The position numbers and the translations under genes are program-made. The notes under the pieces are model-generated. The model ran no database searches, was not told the DNA's origin, and was given only the letters and a program-made list of their open reading frames with translations. DNA of 51,664 nucleotides from Pseudomonadota bacterium (lineage in GTDB: Bacteria; Pseudomonadota; Gammaproteobacteria; Pseudomonadales; Oleiphilaceae): assembly GCA_023430625.1 (NCBI GenBank), contig JAEZAA010000258.1, positions 1 through 51,664 on the forward strand, in the 5' to 3' direction. The first letter of the stretch is position 1. Each line of letters starts with the position of its first letter. Shown here piece by piece: positions 44,094-51,664 of this stretch.

Positions 44094-44912
44094 ATGACCA
44101 GGCATCAAGCACGAATCTTTGCCATCGTCGCAACGGCAGCAACCGCGCTCGCATTCATTGGAATGACCATTCACAGCCATACGCGTTTTGACGACCTTAC
44201 ACACGCAAAGAACATCACACCGGAGGTGCTACGGGGAAAAGATGTGTGGCACGACTACAACTGCATCAACTGCCATACCCTGTTTGGCGAAGGGGCTTAC
44301 TATGCACCGGACCTGACAAAGATTACCGATCATCGCGGCATCCCTTATCTCACCGCGTTCATGAAAGATCCCGGGCAGTTCTATTCGGAAGAAAGGCATC
44401 GGCGCGTCATGCCAGACATGGGTTTGTCCGATCAGCAAATCGCCGACGTATTGGCTTTCCTGGAATGGATCAGCAATGTCGACAACCAAGGCTGGCCGCC
44501 CCGCCCGATATTGGTTTCAGGCGCGGCGATCCCGGGGTCCGACACCGGACGCGATGCAACGCCAGCACCACCCTCCGACGATCCGGTCGCGCAAGGCGAA
44601 GCCCTGTTCAGGGCCACGCCTCCGGGTTGCTTCGCCTGCCACTCGGTTGCCCCAGGCGTGGAACTCGCAGGCCCAAGCCTAGCTGGCATTGCGATCCAGG
44701 CGGAGCAGCGTCTGACCAGCGACGACTATAAGGGTAATGCCAAGTCCGTGGAGGAATATCTGCGCGAAGCCATCGTCGAGCCCAGCGCCTATCTGGTGCC
44801 AGGTCCCATTTACTCTGCCGATGGCAAGTCGTTCATGCCGGATCATTACGGCCGAGAGTTATCCGAGGAACAGCTAGACCAGCTGGTCGCCTACCTAATG
44901 ACACTGAAATAA
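44094..44912 (+). CDS. norC: Nitric oxide reductase subunit C, di-haem fusion form
   Basis: NorC passes electrons to NorB. The 272-aa product has a single N-terminal membrane anchor (IFAIVATAATALAFIGMTI), then a first cytochrome c domain with CINCH (57-61) and MPDMG, as in normal NorC (about 150 aa). After a Pro-rich linker (about 146-162) a second cytochrome c domain follows, with CFACH (179-183) and KSFMPDHYG. So this is NorC plus an added cytochrome c, giving two haems. The extra domain may let it accept electrons directly from soluble donors. norB starts 28 bases downstream. Confidence 0.92.
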   Translation: MTRHQARIFAIVATAATALAFIGMTIHSHTRFDDLTHAKNITPEVLRGKDVWHDYNCINCHTLFGEGAYYAPDLTKITDHRGIPYLTAFMKDPGQFYSEERHRRVMPDMGLSDQQIADVLAFLEWISNVDNQGWPPRPILVSGAAIPGSDTGRDATPAPPSDDPVAQGEALFRATPPGCFACHSVAPGVELAGPSLAGIAIQAEQRLTSDDYKGNAKSVEEYLREAIVEPSAYLVPGPIYSADGKSFMPDHYGRELSEEQLDQLVAYLMTLK

Positions 44913-44939
44913 GAATCGACTCAAGGAGGGGACAACACC

Positions 44940-46334
44940 ATGCGCTACCGTTCGCAAATGGTCGCCTACTGGTACTTTGCTGTTGCTATGATCCTGTTCG
45001 GCTTGCAGTTGGTGTTTGGGCTGCTGGCCGCCGTCAAGTATCTCGGACCGGACCCACTACTCAATCTGCTGCCGTTCGATGTGGTAAAGATGATCCATAC
45101 CAACCTGCTGGTGGTCTGGGTGCTGACGGGCTTTATGGGCGCTACCTATTATCTCGTGCCCGAGGAATCTCGTACCGAACTCCATAGCGTCAAGCTGGCC
45201 TACTTCTGTCTGGTGGTGTGGGTAATCATGGGCGTGACTGCGGTTGTCGGTTATCTATTCCGATGGACCGCCGGCAACAAGCTGCTGGAACAACCCTTGC
45301 CGCACAAGATTACCATTGTCGTTGTGATGCTGTTGTTCCTCTACAACATCCTGATGACCATTCGTAAAGGCGGGCGCTGGACGACGACCGAAGGCGTCTT
45401 GCTCGGGGGACTCGGGCTCGCTGCGGTACTTTACCTGCCTGCCTTACTGCACTACGAGAATTATACGATTGCCACCTTCTACCGCTGGTGGACGATCCAC
45501 CTGTGGGTGGAAGGCGTCTGGGAGATGATTCAGGCGAGCCTCCTGGCCTTCCTGCTCGTCCGCCTGTCTGGCGTTGACCGAGAAGTCATGGATAAATGGC
45601 TTTACGTCATCGTGGGTCTCGTGTTTTTCGCGGGCATCATCGGCACCGCGCACCATTACTACTGGATCGGCGTGCCCTATTATTGGTTGCCGCTTGGCGG
45701 GTTCTTCAGCGCGCTGGAGCCCTTGGCACTGTTCGCCATGGCCGCCTATGCCTACGCCGCCATGCGTCGCTCCGGTTTCGCGCATCCCAACTCCCTAGCG
45801 GTTCACTGGGCGGTCGGCAGTGCCGTCTACACACTGTTCGGCGCCGGCTTGCTGGGGCTCGCCCATACCTTCCCCGACGTCAACAAATGGACCCACGGCA
45901 CCTTGATCACCGCCATGCATGGTCATGCAGCCTTCTACGGCGCCTATGCCATGATCGTGCTGGCGATGATCAACTACACCCTGCCCCACCTCACCCAGGG
46001 GCGGCCCGAGGACAAACCCGGCATTGGCTACTGGGCCTTCTGGCTGCAGATCGCTGGCATGTTTGGCATGACGCTGTCGTTCGCCACTGCCGGCATTGGC
46101 CAGGTTTATCTGGAACGCATCATCGGCCTTGGCTACATCGAAACCCAGCACAAGATCCAGGTGCACTTCCTGATGCTGGTCGCCACCGGCAGTCTGTTCG
46201 TGGTGGGCGTGGCCCTGTTTATCTGGGACTTCTTCCGCACTGCGCCACGAAGCATTGAAACAATCGGAGTGGAACCAGAGCGCGCCAGTACGCCGATAGA
46301 ACGTCGGGTCGAACCTAAAGGTGTCACTTCATGA
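44940..46334 (+). CDS. norB: Nitric oxide reductase subunit B
   Basis: The catalytic subunit that reduces two NO to N2O in the membrane. The 464-aa product has 12 hydrophobic helices and the conserved histidines of the haem-copper superfamily: MIHTNLL (H53), WTIHLWVEGVWEMI, GTAHHYYWIG, and the HGTLITAMHGHAAFYG helix carrying active-site ligands. The acidic pair around VEGVWE matches NorB rather than oxidases. AGGAGG lies upstream of the ATG. It overlaps the norQ start by 4 bases. It lacks the long N-terminal extension of quinol-type qNOR, so it is of the cytochrome c-dependent type. Confidence 0.95.
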   Translation: MRYRSQMVAYWYFAVAMILFGLQLVFGLLAAVKYLGPDPLLNLLPFDVVKMIHTNLLVVWVLTGFMGATYYLVPEESRTELHSVKLAYFCLVVWVIMGVTAVVGYLFRWTAGNKLLEQPLPHKITIVVVMLLFLYNILMTIRKGGRWTTTEGVLLGGLGLAAVLYLPALLHYENYTIATFYRWWTIHLWVEGVWEMIQASLLAFLLVRLSGVDREVMDKWLYVIVGLVFFAGIIGTAHHYYWIGVPYYWLPLGGFFSALEPLALFAMAAYAYAAMRRSGFAHPNSLAVHWAVGSAVYTLFGAGLLGLAHTFPDVNKWTHGTLITAMHGHAAFYGAYAMIVLAMINYTLPHLTQGRPEDKPGIGYWAFWLQIAGMFGMTLSFATAGIGQVYLERIIGLGYIETQHKIQVHFLMLVATGSLFVVGVALFIWDFFRTAPRSIETIGVEPERASTPIERRVEPKGVTS

Positions 46335-47233
46335 CTATTCTTGAACGGCCACAGCCGACACCACCCCTTGAGCGGCCACAGCCGACACCGCTGGGGTCCG
46401 GGCGCATCGCCAATGGGACCATCAATGCGGCAGAGGGCGTGCAGTATCCACCACGGGATGCGCCCTACTATGTCGCGGCCGGCAACGAGGTGGCGATCTT
46501 TGAACAAGGCCATGCACGTAATCTCGCAGTCATGCTGAAAGGACCCACCGGCTGCGGCAAGACGCGCTTCGTGGAGTACATGGCCTGGAAATTGGGCCGG
46601 CCCCTGGTCACGGTCTCCTGCCACGATGACCTATCCGCCACGGACCTGCTCGGGCGCTATCTGATTCGGGGCAACGATACCGTCTGGCAGGACGGCCCCC
46701 TGGCGAAAGCTGTCCGTCTGGGAGCCGTCTGTTATCTGGACGAGGTTATGGAGGCACGCCAGGACACGGTGGTGGTGATTCATCCACTGACGGACCACCG
46801 GCGCATGCTCCCGATTGATAAGACCGGCGAATTGATTGAAGCAGCACCCGGATTCCAGTTGGTGATCTCCTTCAATCCGGGTTATCAGCACGCTTTCAAG
46901 GACCTGAAGCCGAGTACGCGCCAGCGCTTCGTGGCATTGGATTTCGATTTTCCACCGGCAGACCAGGAAGTGGAAATTGTCCAGCATGAGAGCGGGATTG
47001 ATCGTGCAACAACCTACGACCTGGTCGCCCTGGGCCGGCGCATGCGCGACCTGCGGGATCAGGGCCTGAACGAAGTGCCTAGTACGCGGCTGCTGGTCGC
47101 CACCGCCCGGCTCATGGTGGGCGGAATTTCGCCGCGCGAAGCCTGCTATGCCGGACTGATTTCGCCACTCACGGACGACCCGTCGCTCAAAGCTGCCATG
47201 TGCGATTTGGTCGATGCATTGATTCCGTCCTAG
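46331..47233 (+). CDS. norQ: AAA+ activator NorQ (CbbQ/NirQ family)
   Basis: A MoxR-type AAA+ ATPase that activates nitric oxide reductase with NorD. The 300-aa product has Walker A GPTGCGKT (71-78), Walker B VCYLDEVME (D137, E138), and sensor regions including STRQRFVALD. The N-terminus has an in-frame duplication (LERPQPTP twice, bases 46341-46394). The ATG overlaps the norB stop. NorD begins 2 bases after the stop codon, as in other CbbQ/CbbO-type pairs. Confidence 0.92.
   Translation: MTILERPQPTPPLERPQPTPLGSGRIANGTINAAEGVQYPPRDAPYYVAAGNEVAIFEQGHARNLAVMLKGPTGCGKTRFVEYMAWKLGRPLVTVSCHDDLSATDLLGRYLIRGNDTVWQDGPLAKAVRLGAVCYLDEVMEARQDTVVVIHPLTDHRRMLPIDKTGELIEAAPGFQLVISFNPGYQHAFKDLKPSTRQRFVALDFDFPPADQEVEIVQHESGIDRATTYDLVALGRRMRDLRDQGLNEVPSTRLLVATARLMVGGISPREACYAGLISPLTDDPSLKAAMCDLVDALIPS
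46341..46394 (+). repeat. 27-bp tandem duplication in the norQ start
   Basis: Two 27-bp units (46341-46367 and 46368-46394) with a few mismatches encode LERPQPTP twice. The duplication is in frame and lies before the conserved NorQ domain, so it probably has little effect on activity. Confidence 0.8.
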
Positions 47234-47235
47234 CC

Positions 47236-49278
47236 ATGGCAGAAGCGGAAGACGTCATCACCGATGCGGCACAGCATGCCACTGCACTGGCGCTGGATCT
47301 CTGGAAACGGAGAACCCATCAGGATGTTCCCCATGAGCACACCTTGAGCGCACACCAAAAGCGCCTGGAGCTTCTGCTAAGATCTCTTTTCCAACGTCAG
47401 CTCCGCGTGAGGGTGGCGCAGGCACCTGCGCGTCCAACGGTCCTGACCCGGCTGTTCAGCCGCCGTCCGAAGCGTCTATTCCAATCCCGGGCTATACCGG
47501 GCCAGGATGGTCGGAGCGTCTTGCTACCGCCACGCCTTACCTTGCCTGGCACAGGTCACGCCCTAGCGCAAGGCGGCTCAGGCCTCCACGCCAGGCTCTT
47601 TCGCGTCTTCGCGATACAACAGGCACAACGCGCTTGGCGGCGCAGCCTTGGCATCGCGGATCATCAGGCCTCGGTGAACAAGAACCCACTGGCAGTGCTG
47701 GTACTGCTGAGTGAAGCGGTCAACGCGGATTACGAACTACTCCAGTCCTTCCCCGGCTTGGACGCCGACTTTCGACTGGTCAGAACAATCATGCGACAAG
47801 GGCGCCCCAAGACCTCGCGCCTGGCCGGTCTTGAGCGCTCGCTGGAGACCATGTACCAGCAACTTCTGGCTACCGCCCCAGATATGCTTCCCGAGCCGTT
47901 TCGTCGTTGTGTCACACCGGACCAGTCCCTGGCGTGGGCACAGGCCCATGTTGCACAGTCAGCGTACGGCAACCAGCCGTTCTGGGGAATTGAATCGGAC
48001 GAGTGGCTCGGCACCTGCCTCAACCCTGAACCACTCGTGGGCCAAGCGAATGCCCAGGATCCACTCCCGCAAACAGAACAGCCCCGGGAGACAAGGCTTG
48101 AGCGGCGCCCCTTGGTGCGGCAGCGGGATGAAGACGAGGACGATCCCAATAATGGGTTTTGGATGGTGCAACCCAGTGTCCCGATGGAGCACGCCGAAGA
48201 TCCCATGGGCATGCAACGCCCGACGGATCGCGAGCAGGACCCGGACACAGGCGGCATGGCGCAATCGCTTGCCGAACTGGAGGAAACCGCCGTCGTCTCG
48301 ACACCGGAGCCAGCCAAGGAGATTCTGCAGGGTGACGACCTCCCGTCACGATCCCAGACATCGACCGAGCTACCGGAGAGGCTCCCCCAAGGCATTTACT
48401 ATCCGGAATGGGATTATCGAACGAACGCCTACATCGAAAAGGCCGTTCTGGTCCGTCTAGTCTCAGCGGAACTGGGGCCAGGCGAATGGGTCAACCAGGT
48501 GCTAGCAACGCGTAAAAGGGAACTGCAGGATGTGCGCCGCCGCTTCGAGACGTTACGCACGCGGCGCCAGATTCAGAAACGACAAATGGATGGAAGCGAG
48601 CTCGACCTTACGGAGTACGTGGCGAGTATGGCCGATCGGCGGGCCGGACTCCCCATGTCCGAACGGCTGTTCCAGACCGAGCGCAAAGCCCGCCGCGATT
48701 GCGCGATTCTCTTGCTAATCGATGTCAGTGGCTCAACGGATGCTTGGGTATCGGCAAACCAGCGTATCATTGACGTGGCAAAGGAAAGCCTGGTGCTGGT
48801 CACGGCCGCTCTGGACCAGTTGGGAGACCCCTACGCGATCCAGGCATTTTCCGGCGAAGGCCCCACCCAAGTTCGTGTCACCGAACTGAAGTCATTTGAG
48901 AACTCAGCGGACAGCCGCTTGAACCGTCGGATCGCCGCCCTTGAGCCGGATCGCTTTACCCGCGTTGGCGCCGCCTTGCGCCATGCCAGCACTTCGTTGA
49001 TGAAGGCCGCCGCGCAGCGTCGGCTATTAATCCTGCTGTCGGATGGCAAGCCCAACGACACGGACATCTATGAAACCCGCTACGGTATCGAGGACACCCG
49101 GCAGGCTGTCTGCGAAGCCATACGGCAGGGCATCCATCCCGTTTGCATCACCATCGACCGGGATGCACCAGCATACATGCCCCACGTTTTCGGGCCGGCA
49201 CGCTTTACCCTGCTGCGGCAGATTCACCAGCTTCCGCTCATTCTGCTTGATTTGTTACGCCACTACTCCAGAGGCTAA
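47236..49278 (+). CDS. norD: NorD, von Willebrand-domain partner of NorQ
   Basis: NorD works with NorQ to insert metal into or activate nitric oxide reductase. The 680-aa product has a long helical N-terminal part, an acidic Glu/Gln-rich middle (about 280-400), and a C-terminal VWA domain with a complete MIDAS site: LLIDVSGSTDAW (about residue 490), a Thr in DRFTRVGAALRHAS, and LLSDGKPNDTD. I start at the ATG at 47236, two bases after the norQ stop; the frame is open further upstream only inside norQ. Confidence 0.92.
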   Translation: MAEAEDVITDAAQHATALALDLWKRRTHQDVPHEHTLSAHQKRLELLLRSLFQRQLRVRVAQAPARPTVLTRLFSRRPKRLFQSRAIPGQDGRSVLLPPRLTLPGTGHALAQGGSGLHARLFRVFAIQQAQRAWRRSLGIADHQASVNKNPLAVLVLLSEAVNADYELLQSFPGLDADFRLVRTIMRQGRPKTSRLAGLERSLETMYQQLLATAPDMLPEPFRRCVTPDQSLAWAQAHVAQSAYGNQPFWGIESDEWLGTCLNPEPLVGQANAQDPLPQTEQPRETRLERRPLVRQRDEDEDDPNNGFWMVQPSVPMEHAEDPMGMQRPTDREQDPDTGGMAQSLAELEETAVVSTPEPAKEILQGDDLPSRSQTSTELPERLPQGIYYPEWDYRTNAYIEKAVLVRLVSAELGPGEWVNQVLATRKRELQDVRRRFETLRTRRQIQKRQMDGSELDLTEYVASMADRRAGLPMSERLFQTERKARRDCAILLLIDVSGSTDAWVSANQRIIDVAKESLVLVTAALDQLGDPYAIQAFSGEGPTQVRVTELKSFENSADSRLNRRIAALEPDRFTRVGAALRHASTSLMKAAAQRRLLILLSDGKPNDTDIYETRYGIEDTRQAVCEAIRQGIHPVCITIDRDAPAYMPHVFGPARFTLLRQIHQLPLILLDLLRHYSRG

Positions 49279-49447
49279 TAGAATTCTTCGTTCAAACACC
49301 GAGATCGGACATCTCTCACTACATTCGGGCCGAGCCGTTCGCCAATCTCGCGATCATGATATATATTAATTACATCTTTAATCGCACAGTGGATACCGAC
49401 GTCAGGCCTATCAAGGGCGGGCGCTTCAATCCCGGAGGACGGTTGCT

Positions 49448-49606
49448 ATGTTGCATCACTATATCGTTGCTCATCTGGTTCTGTTCTTGCCTTTGATCGG
49501 ACTCCTGTTGATTGGCGGACTGGCACTGCTGACTCGCCCGGCAAAGCCGAAAGGCTGCGAATGTTGCCTGGATCACGGCATCGAACGGGAGCGCCCCATC
49601 ATCTAG
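49448..49606 (+). CDS. 52-aa membrane peptide before nnrS
   Basis: ATG at 49448 to TAG at 49604-49606. The peptide has one hydrophobic helix (VLFLPLIGLLLIGGLALL) and a short basic tail with a Cys-x-Cys-Cys motif (GCECCLDHG) that could bind metal or haem. GGAGG lies 9 nt upstream of the ATG. It is 24 bp before nnrS and in the same direction, so it belongs to the same unit. Its role is unknown. Confidence 0.6.
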   Translation: MLHHYIVAHLVLFLPLIGLLLIGGLALLTRPAKPKGCECCLDHGIERERPII

Positions 49607-49630
49607 CTCAAACAACCCCAGGGCGACGAC

Positions 49631-50794
49631 GTGCCTGACCTACCCTCCCGCCGCGAGCCATTCGCCGCCATTTACTTTTTCCCCTGCGCCGCCGCATACG
49701 CGGCACTGCTGCTGCCGTGGTCCGTACTCGCACAACTGAATCTGGTACAGAAGCCCGTAGCTCTCTCGGCCAGCATGGGGCACGCCCATGAGATGTTATT
49801 TGGGTTCGCACTGGCTGTGGTTGCCGGCTACATCCTGGGACCTCAGCCACGGTGGCTGATCAACAGCCTGTTGGGCGTCTGGCTTACCGCCCGGGTTGCA
49901 TTTCTTGTAGCGCCTGAGAGCCAAGCGGCCGCCAGCCTGAACCTGCTGTTTGCCGGCCTCCTCACATGGCGTGTGGTGCCGCGTTTTACCCGCGCCGCGA
50001 AGAAGTGGCGCAATAAGGCGGTCGCACCAATAATCATCGGCGTCGGATTGACCCTGGGCGCCTATCATCTGGTCCCATACCTATCCTGGTCATGGCTACG
50101 CCACAGCCTTTTATTTGAGGGCGTGTTGCTGTTGAGCGGACTGATGTTCTTCATGGGCGGGCGCATGATTGCGCCCGCGATTGCGGGCCATCTACTTAAG
50201 AAAGGCCGTGATCTGGAAGCCCGGGTCCAGCCGGGGATCGAAGGCTCGGTGCTCATTCTGGGCGCGCTGGCGTTGACTCTGCAGTTGGTGCCATTCGAAG
50301 AGTTCCGTCGGATCACCGGTAGTCTGCTCATTCTGATCGCGGGCTTGACGATCGTACGCACATACCGCTGGCAGGTCTGGCAGGCACTGGATCGACCGGA
50401 CTTACTCGCCTTGACCCTCGGCTACCTATGGCTAGCCATTGGCTGGATACTGGTCGGCAGTTCGCTTCTGACAGGCTGGATTCCGCTGTCCTCGGCATTG
50501 CACGCCATCACCATCGGCGCATTGGGCACCCTCACCCTGACCGTGATGGCGCGCACACGATTGCTGCGGACACGACGTGACCCGAACGCAGCTCCCGTGA
50601 TCTATCTGGCGGTGGCATTATTGAGTCTTGCAGCGGTGCTGCGTATGGCGGCGGCAACAGTCTTGCCCATAATCCCGGCTCAGCTAGGCGCAGCGGTCTG
50701 CTGGAGCCTGGCTTACGGAATTCTACTTGCGGTATTGGTTCGAGAAGGATGGAAGGAGCGGGAAAAGGCACGCCGTAGCAGTGCAGCATGGTAG
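49631..50794 (+). CDS. nnrS: NnrS family haem-copper membrane protein
   Basis: NnrS proteins are multi-pass, haem- and copper-containing membrane proteins that protect cells from nitric oxide or nitrosative stress. The 387-aa product has about 12 hydrophobic helices and the conserved family motifs SMGHAHEMLFGFALAVVAGY (about 48-67), MFFMGGRMIAPAIAGH (with the conserved Arg), and the LHAITIGALGTLTLTVMARTR segment. It starts at a GTG at 49631. It ends the nor locus, which fits its known pairing with nitric oxide reductase. Confidence 0.92.
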   Translation: MPDLPSRREPFAAIYFFPCAAAYAALLLPWSVLAQLNLVQKPVALSASMGHAHEMLFGFALAVVAGYILGPQPRWLINSLLGVWLTARVAFLVAPESQAAASLNLLFAGLLTWRVVPRFTRAAKKWRNKAVAPIIIGVGLTLGAYHLVPYLSWSWLRHSLLFEGVLLLSGLMFFMGGRMIAPAIAGHLLKKGRDLEARVQPGIEGSVLILGALALTLQLVPFEEFRRITGSLLILIAGLTIVRTYRWQVWQALDRPDLLALTLGYLWLAIGWILVGSSLLTGWIPLSSALHAITIGALGTLTLTVMARTRLLRTRRDPNAAPVIYLAVALLSLAAVLRMAAATVLPIIPAQLGAAVCWSLAYGILLAVLVREGWKEREKARRSSAAW

Positions 50795-50825
50795 CAGCAC
50801 GCCGTAGCAGAGAGCGCTACGGCGT
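50768..50825 (+). terminator. Hairpin and repeat between nnrS and gdhA
   Basis: ACGCCGTAGC (50799-50808) pairs with GCTACGGCGT (50816-50825) around a 7-base loop. The left arm is also repeated 29 bp upstream (GCACGCCGTAGCAG at 50768-50781 and 50797-50810), partly inside the nnrS C-terminus. No T-run follows. It separates two convergent genes. Confidence 0.55.
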
Positions 50826-50846
50826 ACGATACCCGGATCAAACGAT

Positions 50847-51664
50847 TTACACGATTCCCTGCGCCAGCATGGCGTCGGCAACTTTCACGAAGCCGGCAAT
50901 GTTTGCACCGGTTACGTAATCGATGTAATCACCATCGCGCCCGTAGGACGTACAGGCCTGATGAATAGACTTCATGATGCCGTGTAGCTTGGCGTCGACT
51001 TCACCCTCAGTCCAGTGCTGACGCATGGAGTTCTGCGCCATTTCCAGACCACTCACCGCAACGCCGCCGGCATTTGACGCCTTGCCAGGTGCATAGAGAA
51101 TCTTAGCCGCCTGGAAGACTTCAACCGCTTTCAGCGTGGAAGGCATGTTGGCACCTTCTGCGACGCAGAAACAGCCATTGGAAATGAGCAGCTTGGCGTC
51201 CTGGTCGTCCAGTTCATTCTGGGTCGCGCATGGCAGAGCGACATCGCAGGGAAACTTCCAGGGGGTCGCGCCTTTTTCGTAGACGAGTCCGAACTCTTCG
51301 GCCAGCTCCCAAATACGACCACGACGGACGTTCTTCAGCTCCAAGAGGTAATTGAACTGTTCCTCAGTAAAGCCTGCCGGATTGTAGACAGTGCCTTCGG
51401 AGTCAGACAGCGTTACCACAATCGCGTCGAGCTCCATCGCCTTTTGCATCGCGTACTGGGCAACGTTACCTGAGCCAGAGACTGCAACCCGCAATCCCTT
51501 GAAGCTCATGCCTCGGGTTTTCAGCATTTCTTCAACGAAGTACACGAGACCATAACCGGTTGCTTCCGGACGGATCAGACTTCCGCCAAAGCTAATGCCC
51601 TTACCCGTAAAGGCGCCCGTAACCTGGTTGCTCAACTTACGGTACATGCCGTACATGTAGCCGA
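50847..51664 (-). CDS. gdhA: Glutamate dehydrogenase, C-terminal part
   Basis: The last 272 residues of a hexameric GdhA-type enzyme that links glutamate with 2-oxoglutarate, probably NADP-dependent; the 5' end lies beyond the window. The visible part holds YMYGMYRKLSNQVTGAFTGK, GGSLIRPEATGYGLVYF, the Rossmann dinucleotide-binding segment (VAVSGSGNVAQYAM), and the C-terminal NAGGVAVSGLEMAQNS motif. The pattern fits the roughly 450-aa GdhA family. The frame is intact to the stop at 50847. Confidence 0.93.
   Translation of the reverse strand, partial: GYMYGMYRKLSNQVTGAFTGKGISFGGSLIRPEATGYGLVYFVEEMLKTRGMSFKGLRVAVSGSGNVAQYAMQKAMELDAIVVTLSDSEGTVYNPAGFTEEQFNYLLELKNVRRGRIWELAEEFGLVYEKGATPWKFPCDVALPCATQNELDDQDAKLLISNGCFCVAEGANMPSTLKAVEVFQAAKILYAPGKASNAGGVAVSGLEMAQNSMRQHWTEGEVDAKLHGIMKSIHQACTSYGRDGDYIDYVTGANIAGFVKVADAMLAQGIV

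Overview
The window looks like chromosome from a marine, denitrifying gammaproteobacterium. The gene content (PA2778/PA2779-type pair, RimK-like/DUF1704 cluster, norCB with norQ/norD and nnrS, DUF2288, DUF6933) fits Marinobacter or a close relative, but this is inferred from gene content only. No rRNA, tRNA or CRISPR array was found.

Layout. Bases 1 to about 2.6 kb are accessory DNA, AT-richer than the rest, with small genes of unknown function, a YjzC-like mini-protein, and long non-coding stretches holding a 42-bp imperfect direct repeat. Bases 2.6-8.6 kb hold a compact Tn7-like transposition operon: tnsA, tnsB, tnsC, tniQ and an unrecognised 116-aa gene, joined by overlapping start/stop codons. 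The operon closes with a terminator built on a perfect 24-bp palindrome, and two 17-bp direct repeats beyond it may be TnsB sites at one end of the element. tniQ is broken by a single in-frame TAA. There is no tnsE and no CRISPR-Cas, so target choice would rest on TniQ.

From 8.8 to 14 kb lie a CtaG-type oxidase assembly factor, a MerR-type regulator, a di-iron PF10118 hydrolase, an Hsp20 chaperone and a DUF6933 protein. A conserved 12-bp motif (GTGATGGTATAT) occurs three times around them and may be a shared operator. From 14.3 to 20 kb there is an outer-membrane protein and a TetR-MFP-RND efflux operon with candidate operators. From 20 to 38 kb the window is ordinary chromosome: CBS protein, lipoproteins, a C39-like peptidase pair, a class I amidotransferase peptidase, a metallophosphoesterase, an FRG-domain protein, HU, a FAN1-type VRR-NUC nuclease, an MFS transporter and a PAS-GGDEF-EAL protein. 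A gene-free gap at 24.0-24.4 kb between convergent genes carries three perfect DnaA boxes and a perfect CRP-type palindrome.

From 39 to 43.2 kb a divergent cluster pairs a GNAT/C39-peptidase fusion with an ATP-grasp RimK-like ligase and a DUF1704 metallopeptidase. This is a likely peptide or protein-tail modification system. From 43.2 to 50.8 kb is a nitric oxide reduction locus: cytochrome c, a 43-aa membrane peptide, a di-haem NorC, NorB, NorQ, NorD, a 52-aa membrane peptide and NnrS. The window ends inside a glutamate dehydrogenase gene.
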